DNA from: Apostichopus japonicus
Taxonomy: Eukaryota; Echinodermata; Holothuroidea; Aspidochirotida; Stichopodidae
Direction of reading: 5' to 3'
Length of the DNA: 60,000 nucleotides
NCBI RefSeq assembly: GCF_037975245.1
Contig: NC_092569.1
Span: forward strand, 5,948,501-6,008,500
The notes beneath the pieces are model-generated. The model did not search any database and was not told where the DNA came from. It saw only the letters and a program-made list of their open reading frames with translations. The stretch's first letter is position 1. Each line of letters opens with the position of its first letter. A program made the translations under genes and the position numbers. Positions 1 through 11,707 of the stretch are shown one piece after another.

Positions 1-892
1 TCTGTAGGGACGCAAGTTTTTCTGAGCGGACACAAACATTCTTAAGACGTGTTAACTCTTAAATCTTGGTAACAACAATGAGTGTAGAGTTATAGACATT
101 TTATGTGTATGCCCCTGTTTATGATTAGTGCATATGTACAGCATCCACATTCCGTCTTTACTAAGTAACAAAACGTGGTAACTACAAGTCAGCTAAAGTG
201 TAGGATTTTCCCCTCATTACGGACCGTACCAATATGTGATATATTTCTTACGCTGTTTCTAATATGAATAGGGGAGATACCAACAAGATACTATCACTTT
301 TGTGGGGCAGATTTTGATTTTAAAGAATAGGGATTTTCCGAGTTTTGTTCGAAGATTTGAACACTTGCGGCAAATTGTAGTCGTCTGTCTGACAACCTAA
401 GCAATGATATATGTTGTCCGACGTGAATTTTGGTCGTCTCGGACGATCGGACGACCGTTAATTTTGAGCCCTGATAGCTATGATCAAAATAATCTCTTTA
501 CTGTCTGCACCAGTTAGCCTGAATGACGTTAGACCGGGACTCTCTAATTACAATACAGAACCAGCAGCAGCTAGGTCACTTCTATTTCTTGCAACCATTT
601 CATAGTCACAAAAACTGGTCACATTTGACACACCTCAAGAGCATGTTCACTTGTAGCATTTGTTTATATGAAAATAGTATATAAATTTAATCATGATTTC
701 AAAGACATGAATGGCAAATTTTCTGTAGTTTAGCATATCAGTATGTTGGTACGGAGATATTTTACTTCTTATTAACAGTATTCAGTTGCATTACATTGAA
801 CAGTGCTTACCATCCCAGGGCTAAGTAAACTGCAGCCAGATGTTTTTTCATGTAGTTTGCAACGGTATTTGAAGGCTCAAGGTTGCGTTTCA
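1..892. other. Intergenic, no gene seen
   Basis: AT-rich spacer with stops in all frames and no exon-like reading frame with splice signals. Nothing recognisable here apart from ordinary low-complexity sequence. Confidence 0.5.
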
Positions 893-1147
893 TGTATGTA
901 TGTATGTATGTATGTATAATGATCTTCCCGCAAGCAGGAACTCGCGAAAGAAGCCATGGAGGCTTATAGACTCGCAAGCTGACCGTAGCCAATCTCTCGG
1001 CACACATCCATTTAACGTCCATGTCGGGAAGTTGTTATTGAACAACACCCTTGCCAGACGACACACATTGCTGTCGGCGGGGAATCGAACCGGGGATCTC
1101 ATGACTGGGAGACGCCGGCGTTAACCACTAGGCTATACACTCCGCCT
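893..1147 (-). repeat. tRNA-derived SINE with (TATG)n tail
   Basis: Read on the minus strand, the element opens with a tRNA-like head. It has an A box (TAGCCTAGTGG, near 1128-1138) and a B box (GGTTCGATTCC, near 1081-1091) at normal tRNA spacing, followed by about 170 bases of unique body. It ends in a tetranucleotide tail, seen on the + strand as TATG repeats at about 893-916. The acceptor stem does not close, so this is not a working tRNA gene. Confidence 0.7.
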
Positions 1148-2394
1148 GATACTCGCTATATACTCTGTCAATCTTCTATTTCTGCCAAAACAAAATGACA
1201 CATAACAGCAGAAAGAGTTATTTAATTCTGCACTTTTGATGAATGTTTTGGAATGTTCAGAAAATCAATCCCATAAGGGGTCTCTGCTCTGGGCAGTTCA
1301 GTTTATTGAGTATTACACCAATTTCATGGTCTGCTGTGCCTAAATCATATTCAATCATATTCATGTCTTTTTTATATTGTAAGGCTTATAACATTAGTAG
1401 TGCAAAGCTGTGACCTATTTATGTGGTGTTTCATTTTCATATTTCTCATGTGGATCAAACTTACGTGTGACTAGGCCTAGTCTATACCTATATCCTTGCA
1501 CTGATAGGCTTAGCCTAATTAACTGACATTCAGCCAAAACCTGTTAAACTATTACACACTAGTACCCCCCCCCCCCCCTCAGCACTGATTGTTGACCAAT
1601 TTAGATTGAAGTATAGTCTAGATTAAGATTAACCATAAACGAGTTTCATGGTTTTTATAACTGAATATTATCGAAGTATCATTTTTCTCAATACATTTCA
1701 CATTATCAATTCGTATGACATAATATAGCTTAATTGCCACAGCTTAGCCTGGGTAAGTTTTACACTAGGTTAGTCTAGGCCACTACAATAATTGCATTAC
1801 ATGCAAAAGCAAAATTGTCTTCTTTTGCTGTCGGCATCACTAGTATTAGCCATTCTCCCGTACATGTCGATCACCAGTGGTCTCAATATATCCACTGTTT
1901 AGCCTAGGCTTAGTCTTTTTAAAAGCGAAGGCAAGCTACGGGGTCTAAAGTGAGCTGACCCAAGCGTAACAATTGCTGCGTATGAAAGTGTTGCTTTCGT
2001 TTGGTGTGCCCTCAGAAGTTACCGTACACCACAATTACTCGCATTCGGTAGAAGTAGAAGCGCCCGTGATTTCGTGATCTGTCATAATTATCTTGTTATT
2101 TGCACATGACGAACCCTAGTTGTATATGACAGTTTAACTGGCTTGCGGTTGTCGTACGTAGGAAGCCGCAGGATCGAACGTCTTGACTCGCGACCACCAA
2201 ACCAATCAGAGGCGAGGACTACAATATGCTAATAATATTTTAGTTAATTCACCAGAGTTATGGTAAGATCAGGTTTACTGCACTGGATTAACCAGGACGG
2301 ATGGAGCGTACCAGGATGATGTTAACTAACATAGACAATAACCAGGATAATTTTAGCAAATTGTTTTACAGGAAATGTTCACCAGGTTGTTTTT
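1148..2394. other. Intergenic region upstream of the left SLC22 copy
   Basis: No coding exon is recognisable. A 16-17-base C run lies at about 1564-1579. A 5' non-coding exon of the SLC22 copy could lie here, because an acceptor-like TTTTCGTAG immediately precedes its first coding exon, but I cannot place one. Confidence 0.4.
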
Positions 2395-2527
2395 AAAGTT
2401 TAATTGAACAATTTCATATCTTCGACATACAAATGCTTTGAGGTTTCTGACATAAAGATGCAGAAATGTTCAACATTTCAGCCACCATAATATCCTTTTA
2501 ACACTTTGGTTTTCGTAGGTCAATTCA

Positions 2528-2853
2528 ATGAGTCAAAAGATGTCCGTCCAACTAGATGATGCCTACAGTAAAATAGGAGACTACGGAAGAGGCCAGGTTC
2601 TCATCTATTTCATCATTTGTACCATCGGACAACTACCAGCTGCTTGGCATATACTTGGTATCGTCTTTTGGGTGCAACACCGAAGCACTGGTGCAAACCA
2701 GCGTCAGTCGATACAGAATGGGCGCACGTGACCGATCAAATTGGCTACGATATAGCTAAATGTGGAGAAAGTGAAGAAGGCAATTCGTCCATCTCTTGTG
2801 AAAATGGTTGGTTTTACTCAGACGATCTGTATGGTTCGACAATTGTCAGCCAG
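2528..2853 (+). pseudogene. Left SLC22 copy, exon 1 (frameshifted)
   Basis: Encodes the N-terminus, TM1 and the large extracellular loop. An upstream ATG at 2528 is unique to this copy; the ATG shared with the right copy is at 2540. The frame breaks at the T run 2666-2669 (four T here, five in the right copy), and the loop continues in another frame up to the donor CAG|GTAAGC. From 2540 the exon is 314 bases against 315 in the right copy. Confidence 0.85.
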
Positions 2854-3619
2854 GTAAGCTGAAAGAAGTTGTTCGTCAACAGTATTGCTCGGCTGGGCCT
2901 ACTGACATTTTATCTTCTAAATATCTTCTAAATACATAGATTGCACCGAAGCCAACGACATATTAATTGTCTAAGCACTCCTAACAAACCATCTTTGTAG
3001 AAAGTTTCGAAGAAAGAATTTGCCAGTTTGAAGTCCGCGTCGGCTTCCGAGTCGGGAAAAGTGAACATGTAGTGTTTTCCCGACTGGCAGCCGCCATAGT
3101 GGATAAGAATAAAACTGCACAGTCTTTAAAAATGCAGCCAAGGGGATACAACTTTGCATGTGACCAAAAACAAGTCTCCATCTGTCGCCCAATGCGCCGG
3201 GATCAGATGTAAGACCAAAAGACGACAACCAAAACCCATGTCACCATGTTAGAGCTGAATCGGGTCACGTCCAGTCGTTACAATGTACGGCGGGCTTAAA
3301 ACTTATGTTTGGTTTCAATCATTCAACTCCTCTTTACTACGTTATTGACCGATTAATCCTGTAAATGTTCTTCCATAACTTCCGTTAACAATCATTTGAT
3401 GTTTATTTAGGAAATTGGGGAAAATGTTTGAGCTATCACTTTGGTTCCCACTTCAGATCAATCACATGCTCCATTGCCCCTTCAAGGGTGAACACTCCCC
3501 ACACCCGTCCCAAACCAGGGAGTTGTTCCATAACAACTCCCTGCCCAAACACACATCATCGAACCCTCCGCTGCTGTCCTGGTGTTACTATCGTTTTTTT
3601 TTTCTGATTTGACCTGCAG

Positions 3620-3850
3620 TGGGATCTTGTTTGTGATCGGGCTGGATTTGCTGAGGTTTCGCAGACTGTACTTTTAGTTGGTGTAATGGTTGACTCCTAC
3701 CTGGCCGGCTATCTCGCAGATCGATTTGGTCGAAAACCAATACTTTTCATTTCGCTGTTTGCTCAAGGAATTGTTGGTACAATCCAGGCGTGTTCTTCTT
3801 CTTTCACAATGTTCATCATCGTACGCTTCTTCATAGGGATATTGGATCAG
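3620..3850 (+). CDS. Left SLC22 copy, exon 2
   Basis: 77 codons in phase 0 at both ends, acceptor CTGCAG, donor CAG|GTATAA. It encodes WDLVCD, TM2, the DRFGRKP loop motif and TM3. Within the TM2 motif, Asp replaces the glycine of the right copy (GVMVD against GVMVG). About seven residues differ from the right copy. Confidence 0.85.
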
Positions 3851-3881
3851 GTATAACAAAGGATGTATATATGTATGTATG

Positions 3882-3942
<61 letters not shown>

Positions 3943-5216
3943 TTATTCAATCAGTACTACGAACGACTTGAACAGCGATAAAGTACCTTTCGATTTACTT
4001 TCGTGAACTATGTTCATGATTGCTAGAAGTAAAACTTACTTATATGTATTCTGTTTCAGGGATCATCAACTAGTTGTTTTAAATGACAAAAGAACAAGAA
4101 CAAGAATTTTAAGTTTAATCGGGATTATAGTAGGGCACTGGCACTCTGTATGGTGTGTTGACTAATCAGAGCATACAAGATGGCAAAACCATTAATATAA
4201 ATAAATTTTACAAAATTGAGATAAGTGAAGTTGACTTTCAACGATGACTTAAGACAGAATTTCAGTCTTTATGTGTTATAGCCCCCAAAAAAAGCAAAAC
4301 AAAAAAGCAATGAATGCTAGTAATGTTACATAACTTTCCCGGTTTTCAAGATATTCACCTGTAACATATGCTAAATCACTGGAACGATCCTTTAAGGCTA
4401 CACTGACGATGGTAACGTCGGCCGATCGGTGTAGACCGTGATGTTAATGATAGTCCATTATGTTATAAATTCTAATAACTCAAGTCAAACACTCCTTTAA
4501 CTTCCTACAAACATTACACCCATTGAGTTTTGTGTTGCATCTGAGGGACAGACTTAACAGTCTGCTTATTAGAAATTAAACTGCAGTCACTTTAATTGAT
4601 GAACCTCGGCTGTTTTGAAAAGGTCATTTGTCAAAAAATACGTACATGATTTATTTATTTTTCTTTTTCCCCTACATTTTTCTGTTCATAAACTATCAAA
4701 TTCAGGAATTCACAACTATATGCACTTAAATTTTCATCATATAAAATACAAATGATATATAGCCGAAAGTTTGTATATATTCTTAATCTTTGATATAATT
4801 AACTGACGTGTTTCAACAGGTTACTCGGTAAGATCATATGCAGGCAACGTATCACGGTATATATCATAACCAGACTTAGTACATTTCCTGTCCTCATCCA
4901 CTACCTGTCTTCTCTCTACAATTGCACTGTCCCCATCTATCTGGTCTACAAATTTGATGGTAATTAACCTTTTTTTAGCACAGACCCCCCCCCCCCCACA
5001 CCTCCATTGTCCAACTTCCAGGTCAACGCTCACATATTCTTGCTCAGGAAAACCCACAATTCCACAACGTTAACAAAGAAACTGCCGAATTACTACTACA
5101 TATCACATTATTGAGTTTGATTAACTGTTTTATTTTTCAAAGACAAATGTAACCCATGCTTTCAGACAAAACCGGAAATAAATCCCCATATTTCCAACTT
5201 GACTGTTTTATTACAG
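3851..5216. repeat. Intron 2 with (TA)n tract and dispersed repeat
   Basis: A TATG/TA microsatellite runs from about 3863 to 3938. The stretch at about 4520-4660 resembles about 30575-30690 (shared TGTGTTGCAT and GTCACT-AATT pieces). A C run is at 4986-4997. No exon is seen. Confidence 0.5.
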
Positions 5217-5413
5217 GGTTATGAGCTTCCTGTCTACAGTATGGTTTCTGAACTGTTTACACCTCGATGGCGACCGTATTCTTTCATCTGTATGATGAAT
5301 TTTTGGGCCGGTGGAATCCTTTCGCTACCTATAATTGCATATTTCATCCGTGACTGGCGGTACCTTCAGCTAACAATATCCATTCCGTATTTATTTCTTC
5401 CGATATTTTATTG
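5217..5413 (+). CDS. Left SLC22 copy, exon 3
   Basis: 197 bases, acceptor TTACAG, donor TTG|GTAAGA, leaving phase 2. It encodes the TM4-TM6 segment beginning GYELPVYSMVSE. Only about three residues differ from the right copy. The next exon expected (PESPRWLL) is missing downstream. Confidence 0.85.
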
Positions 5414-6207
5414 GTAAGACCATAAATACTATTAAAGATTATAAAGCATAACACACCTGTCTTTCTATGATGTAGACTGGCTGAGGAACGAAAATTACCA
5501 TTTCATTGTTCTAATTTCGATTAGCCTTATGCACGTGAATAAATAATAATACTCTGCAAAGTGACTGGCCGACGAAATTTTTAGGAAACAAAAGAGAAAA
5601 GGTTAATCAACTTACGTATACATAATGTTTGTTATTATGGGTAATAAAATGGATTTCTAGGAATGGTCATATGATATCATATGAGCCAATCATAGCCAAG
5701 AATGCAAGCAACGGATAGACAGGGAGTGGTAACATAGTAGACATAGCCCTAAAGACCTGAGGAATGTTGACCAAAGCGAAACGAGTTTTGAATGCAGTTT
5801 GGACATTATTTGATATATATATTAAATGATAACGGCATGCTGCTTTACACATATATGCTAACTCCAATCGACTTTTTAATATCTCTTCAAAATCATGCGT
5901 GGATCGGGTTGCGCTCTTCTGATTAACAGCCAGTCTATCATTATCTCAAAATTCTTACCTAAGTTTCTTTTGAAAGATGTATACATAAAGTTTATGACAA
6001 GATATTAAATATCGATTTAATATTTATAGGTGTAATACTTATAAACTTCCACAGCCTGCCACTTTTTGAAATTTCAAGGAAAACGGCTTTGGAATCCAAA
6101 ATAATGCATCCTTACTGAAAATTGAGCCCTGAGATCTGAATATGAGTATTTGTAGATTGTGTCATATCGTGTATATATTTCATAAGTATGTTGTACGTTT
6201 CCTACAG

Positions 6208-6342
6208 GTTTGTGAGCTCTTTCTGCTATTATGGATTGTCTCTTAACGCCAATCGCATCGCCGGGGATCCATACTTGAACGTTTTCCTGTTCGGGGCCAT
6301 AGAAATTCCATCTCACTTTCTCGCCACGGGGATCGTAGTTTG
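6208..6342 (+). CDS. Left SLC22 copy, exon 5 (exon 4 absent)
   Basis: 135 bases, phase 2 to phase 2. Encodes TM7-TM8 with FVSSFCYYGLSLN. Numbering follows the right copy. Because exons 3 and 4 both end in phase 2, joining exon 3 directly to this exon preserves the frame and the split Trp codon. Confidence 0.8.
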
Positions 6343-6938
6343 GTAAGTCTACTTATGAACACATCCTACATAAAAGAAGGACATACCCCTTGAACGGATG
6401 GGGGGGGGAGGGGTGGCTGGTGAAAGGAGGGTAGATGGGGCTCTTCGACTATAGTAATTAGTAGCAGAAGAACATTACCACGAAGAGGAAATAAAATAAA
6501 TAAAATAAAATTTGTCCTTTGTGTTAACACGTTCAGGTTTGTATCCAAATTTCCAATAAAATTGCAATTATTTTGTCAATATTTTTTCGGAAGATTAAAC
6601 ATCATTCACAACCACGTTGCCTTTTCTCTTTACATGAAAGCTTTTTATGTGATGAAGTTAGAAATTAATAATTTTTTTTTTAACCTTTGTCCTCCTAAAT
6701 TAATTTGTAGTAAAATACTGTCAGCTCTCCAGTTGTTCTCTCTTCTGTTTTTTTCCTTCAAGTTTAAGTTTTTTATGATTGTTATATCATAATTAATATA
6801 AGTTCTAGTTTGACGTGTTCAGTGTGTTTAGTGCTCGTCTAAGGGTGACTCAATGTAGCTGAATGATTGTCTGATATTTTTTTGTCTTATATAGTATTAA
6901 TATTACCCAAGACATTCTCCTATATGATGATCCTACAG

Positions 6939-7024
6939 GTTTGGAAGACGTTGGCCGATATGCATATTTCTTTTGGTAACTGGTATGGCTAGTGTCGGTG
7001 TGTCCTTCATACCTGAACAAACAG
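6939..7024 (+). CDS. Left SLC22 copy, exon 6
   Basis: 86 bases, acceptor CTACAG, donor ACAG|GTGAGT. Encodes FGRRWPI and TM9. Three residues differ from the right copy. Confidence 0.8.
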
Positions 7025-7149
7025 GTGAGTTCAAGCGGAATGATTGTAGGTACAAACCTGACTTTTTACATATAAATGCTGAAATACTAGTACGCAGACC
7101 ATTGGGTCAGTCAGTCATTCAAACACAACGAGCAAACAACAACAAATTA

Positions 7150-7480
7150 ATGGGAAATTATGGAAACGTTAAGATGCCGTCCAAAATGTTTTAGATCTTT
7201 TTCTGCAATTCATCATAATGCTGCAAATTGTTGAAAGATCACATTCTGATGCGAGCGTGATAAATCATTTTGTTGCAGAAAGTTGATATTTTTGAGTGAT
7301 GAAGTTCATGTTTTGAGCGTAATTCATCATTTTGTTGCCAATTGTGAAATGGATTAAATTTGAGAAAAAGGCCTAATAATGTTGTCATTTTTACAGCAAA
7401 ATATTGATTCTTCACTTATTATATTGACGTATCTTATCACTTTGTTGTGATATTTAAACATATTATCTAATTGTAAATAT
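7150..7480 (+). repeat. Dispersed degenerate repeat in intron 6 (AATTCATCATTTTGTTGC type)
   Basis: Degenerate internal copies of an AATTCATC-ATTTTGTTGC motif spaced by roughly 70-90 bases. The same family occurs in the right arm at about 34900-35260 and, inverted, at about 12700-13060 inside the left arm's private insertion. Confidence 0.5.
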
Positions 7481-9312
7481 ATCGACAGAACACGCCTTAT
7501 CTTTACAGAAAGATCATTAATCTAGATGGTTCCTTAAAGTTTCCGTAGGAAACGATATACATTTTATCCATATCTACGATGTTCTTAACTGAAACATTTG
7601 TTTTTGGTGAGTTATTGGAATTCGTGATGAACATAAATTAACAACAATTAAGATGAGGATTGAGGACCCGACGTGATTATTTAATAAGCCGGCAAGGATC
7701 ATTGCAAATATTTAACATTATTTACAAATCCTAATAGGAATAGTTATAGAAATCTTATTTTTGTAATCAAACATTTTTCATGATGTTGAACTGTGACGTA
7801 TGAACATGACACATCCATATAAAGTGATGCTTGAAAGGGACTATACAAGTAAAACAAACATTGCTAGCTTTGCTAAAGTAACCACACAGATTTACAACCG
7901 TTTGGTTTTCAATAACTGTCAAATTAATTGCTTTCCATTCAGTACTGATGTGTTTTTTTTTATTTCAAATAATCCTTTTGTTCACCAGTTTTCCCTGTGA
8001 AATAACCTCAAGCAAGTCAGTCTTCACCAAAGTTTGCTCTAATTCAATATCCCTTTTAAGTATGGACGTCAATTGCAATTGAAAATAATTGGTAATTCCA
8101 GAAATGTCATAACCTCTTTGGGACCACATGTGAAAAGACTACTGCTGACCTGTGCACATATAAGATTAACTTCACTCGTCTTATACCTGTCTCCTCTCAA
8201 ATCATGCACTTTCCCATCTACCTAATCTGACACCGCTGACACTCACTTTCGTGTAATCACTAAATATTCACTTCCGTGTCATCACAATATATTCACCAGA
8301 TTCCTTCCAAATCTACCGTTCTGAAGTAAAAACATGCATAACACTAAATCATACTTTAGGCTAGTTCCACGAAAATTATAAAATAATCGGTAATCGGCAT
8401 CGGCCCGATTGTCACAGGAACTAATCGGTAAAGCCGATTATCATATAATTGGTCGAACACTAGACTAAAAAAGACATGCAAGGTATACTTGAACTTCTTT
8501 GTGTAAAGCATGATGTCTCACCCGTCAACCATTTTGCCTATGTACAGCTACATTCCGTTACACTCCAATAACGGGGTCTTAGTAATGTATAAGACATATT
8601 TCTTGCGAATTGTGCGCAATAAGATGGGGCTATTGATATTCCTCAATGTCCGATAGCATTAACCAAGTACCAAAAAAACGATAGAAGTTACGCACCACAA
8701 ATCAATTCTGCTATTCTAATTCTGCACATTACATCCGTCACCCATTCGAGGTCCAGAGAGCGTAGATTTTTTGTGTTCAACTGACATGCCCTACCCAACA
8801 TATGATACCTGATGGTTTGAACTTTGAACTTTCATGGCCCTTGTACCGTGACTTCCAAACCAGGTCAAATTTAAGCATTTGAACTGAATGAATAATTATG
8901 TTAGTATTATAAGGATATTATAGGGGGGGGGGGGACATGCTATCCAGTAAACTTTCGGTATTTATCCTGTATGTTCTAATCCAGTCTTAAATGCATTGGA
9001 GAGACATTCCAAATTCACTTTACCATTTGTTTCGAAATATTCTTGGAAACTGCAAAGACGAAGAAGGGTATTTGCTTACGGGGTTAGGTTACACGGAGCT
9101 GCCAAAAGGGTAGAGCCCTGGTTCTCCCGAATGCTGAAACATTATCAGACTGTTTCAGTCTATTTCTTCCTTCCAAAGTCAAAACTCTTCTTGAATGTTA
9201 AGGGGAAATAATTAAGGGGGGGGGGTAATACCCCTCACCCGGCTCCACAGCACTTCTCTATTGCACCGCTGGCTTATATTAACACTTCCCGTTTCATTCT
9301 AACATTCAACAG

Positions 9313-9433
9313 CCACAGGGGAGGATTTGACGGTAGCAATAGTCACTACGGCCTTGATCGGAAAGTTTTCAATAGCGCTAGTTTTTGCCATTGTTTGCCT
9401 TTATGCTTCTGAAATATTTCCAACCGTCTTGAG
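9313..9433 (+). CDS. Left SLC22 copy, exon 7
   Basis: 121 bases, acceptor TCAACAG, donor GAG|GTAAGT. Encodes TM10-TM11 with GKFSIA and the SEIFPT motif. About seven of 41 residues differ from the right copy. Confidence 0.8.
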
Positions 9434-10036
9434 GTAAGTTCGTGTCACATGACTCTCCGTACAAACTCCAACGGGTTACTTATGACCCGTGAACTATGAA
9501 CCAGAGTTATGTATGATTTACAGGTGACGTTAAATTACAACATTACGAGACCCATTCAATATGCTGAAAGGTTTAAAGGATGACTTTAGGTACAAAATTA
9601 ATTTAGAAAACACTAATAATATCAGTTCCATGTTGTAATTTTATAACACTTTTTAGCTTTTGATTTTTTAGAAAATTATGTTTAATTTTTTTTTTACCTA
9701 TATAAGCATATACAATTTTAGGCCAGTATCGTGATGGACCTAAATATGATGAAATATGAAGTAAATATGATGAAATTGTTCCGAAACATCGATCTCTTTT
9801 CAAATGAGGCAATGTAGTTTCTGAGTGACACACATGACCACAGCTTGGTTACGTTATGTATCCGATATTGAGGTTAGTAGAAAATCAAGTTCCTACCACC
9901 ATTAAAACTGTGGACAATATAGCCAACTGATAAGGCCAAATGTTACCTTATTTAACATAGGGAAATAAAAAGGAAATTTCAAATCATATCTGACATATAT
10001 ATGTATATAATTATTATTGTATATTTTTTGAAACAG

Positions 10037-10109
10037 AAACAAAGGGATGGGATTGGTTGGCATTGCGTCCCGTGTTGGTGCTTTACTTGCCCCCTTTGTA
10101 CTACTCATG
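10037..10109 (+). CDS. Left SLC22 copy, exon 8
   Basis: 73 bases, acceptor AAACAG, donor ATG|GTAAGT, ending in phase 0. Encodes the TM11-TM12 junction (NKGMG ... RVGALLAPF). Confidence 0.8.
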
Positions 10110-10782
10110 GTAAGTTTTTGTTATATTTAGTTACAGGACAGCGAAGCAAAATAATGTGCAATCTGACTTATCGATTGATGCCATTAACGGTCACTCCTCG
10201 TCACTGTTGTCATTCTTCATTTTTTTTTCCATTCTGGTGTAGGTTGTTTTCTCTTGTTTACCCTTACGGTATAAAACATCACAATATACTCAAATTTAAG
10301 GAAAATAAAACCCATCAAATGAGTTTGGTGGGTCGCTAGCATGGGCAACGGACAACAGAAACATGAAAAACAAATGGAATGTGAAAGTACACTTGCTTCC
10401 TGTCAGGCGGTGATTTTATTGCCAATGTTTGGATAAATTTATGAGCCTGTGTTTTATGCGTCTGTGTGCTGTTGTTGTTTACTAACTTTCAATCAACGTG
10501 CAATCAACTCTAATCAACATCATGCAATGTTCATTTAAATCATCAAACATCAGAGAGGAGTATATGTAGATGTTGAAAAATACAAAAAACATCCCCTACC
10601 TATGGATAATTATGTTTCTTTTAAAATTAATCGCTATGTCTTTGGTTCTTACTGTCCTAATTTTTTTTTTTTTTAGTTTGGGTGTATTAGCTGATCATAT
10701 TGTATTTATTATCATTTGGATGCGAGAACGAACTGAACCAGCTCACGCAAAAAAAAAACGATTCTTCTCATTTCTTACACAG

Positions 10783-11028
10783 GAAAACAGTCTTCCACAA
10801 GTACCAATGATATTGTTCGGTGCCGTCGCAATTGTGCCCAGTTTGCTAGTACTGGTATTGCCAGAAATGAAAGGACGCCATCAACCTCAAACCATATCTG
10901 ATCTCGAGGCCCTTTTTACTGAAGATAAAGAACGTAGAGCGTCTATCAAATCTGAGAGAGAAAGGAAACTGAAGTTAACTTCGACTACAAATAAAGCTTT
11001 TACTGCAGAAGAAGAACCAGTAGTATGA
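10783..11028 (+). CDS. Left SLC22 copy, exon 9 and stop
   Basis: 82 codons including the stop, acceptor TTACACAG. Encodes the last TM, the LPEMKG / QTISDLE motif typical of SLC22 C-termini, and a charged cytoplasmic tail. Nearly identical to the right copy (for example KERR against KVRR). Confidence 0.85.
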   Translation, partial: ENSLPQVPMILFGAVAIVPSLLVLVLPEMKGRHQPQTISDLEALFTEDKERRASIKSERERKLKLTSTTNKAFTAEEEPVV

Positions 11029-11103
11029 GTTGCATGCTTTTGTTTTGCTTTCATGTTTTTATTTCGAAACAGTGACTCGAGGAACTACTACAAATCTACA
11101 AAG

Positions 11104-11318
11104 TTTTGTACCACAGTAAAAACTGGATTTTACTTTAAATCGGTAGCATGTGCTATTAGGATGACAGTAAGAACTACATATATATGTAATCCCAACAAAT
11201 CCGGTTTGATGCATTTGTTGGGATTACACATATCCTCAGTTCTTACTGTAATCCTAATAGCACATGCAACCGATGTATCAGATTTGTCAGCACGATCTAG
11301 TTTTACTGTGGTACAAAA
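11104..11318. repeat. Near-perfect hairpin (foldback MITE) after the left SLC22 stop
   Basis: Two arms of about 100 bases are reverse complements of each other, with termini TTTTGTACCACAGTAAAA and its complement. They surround a short loop near 11200-11212. The element starts 75 bases after the stop codon and is absent from the matching place in the right arm. Confidence 0.85.
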
Positions 11319-11707
11319 CATTAAAATTTAGAGAGTAGTAACTGTAATCTCTGTGTGAATCGGTTGTGAGCATCGTGATGAACGTCATCCTATTTGGATT
11401 GCGAACGGCATGTTGTAAAGTACCTTACTGAAATACTGCATTGTCCAACAATTCCTGCAGTGATTACCGTCCTATACATGTTTAGCTACTCAGGTGTATA
11501 TTTGCTCTTTTGACAAATTTCCGGTGAAACCGGGTTTTGTTAGAAGTTAGCTTATTAACAAATTTTCGTGCTGGTCATAAACGTGCACAACAGTACTATT
11601 ATCAGATTAACTTTTCGATAGCAGCTGGATTTTCTTCGCAGACTTCTTTTATCACATTGTCCTTTTATTCAACAATCTAGTGTACTTTCATGTTAGCGTG
11701 ATATTAC

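Larger units (their letters stand above)
2528..11028 (+). pseudogene. SLC22-type organic ion/solute transporter, left copy (broken)
   Basis: This is a paralogue of the intact copy at 28922-42074, split by GT-AG introns. Exons: 2528-2853, 3620-3850, 5217-5413, 6208-6342, 6939-7024, 9313-9433, 10037-10109, 10783-11028. The family transports organic cations, anions or zwitterions across the plasma membrane. SLC22 hallmarks remain: STIVSQ-WDLVCD at the exon 1/2 join, DRFGRKP after TM2, FGRRW, SEIFPT, and a C-terminal LPEMKG. Three lesions are seen. One T is missing from a T run at 2666-2669, which shifts exon 1 out of frame. The exon for the PESPRWLL motif and central loop is absent between 5413 and 6208. 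The TM2 glycine before SYLAG is Asp. All remaining splice sites look normal and exon 3 joins exon 5 in frame, so transcription is still possible. If the missing T is an assembly error, the locus could encode a loop-less transporter; otherwise it is a pseudogene. Confidence 0.8.

Noticed and set aside
2528-2731. The exon 1 frame of the left SLC22 copy as a short separate protein
   Set aside because: It is the normal start of the transporter followed by out-of-frame residues after the single-T loss; the true coding continues in the next frame.
8996-9211. 71-codon frame in intron 6, with a similar 65-codon frame at 33366-33560 in the other arm
   Set aside because: Both are simply the same intron sequence carried in the two duplicated arms. 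The amino-acid changes between them are as frequent as elsewhere in the intron and there is no known domain, so conservation reflects the duplication.
10570-11028. 152-codon continuous frame as a separate gene
   Set aside because: Only 10783-11028 is exon 9 of the left SLC22 copy. The upstream part is intron 8 read through, and the acceptor at 10782 plus the matching exon in the right copy define the border.
11053-11331. 92-codon frame (plus) and matching 63-codon frame (minus) near 11.1-11.3 kb
   Set aside because: They are translations of the two arms of the hairpin at 11104-11318, so they resemble each other by palindromy.
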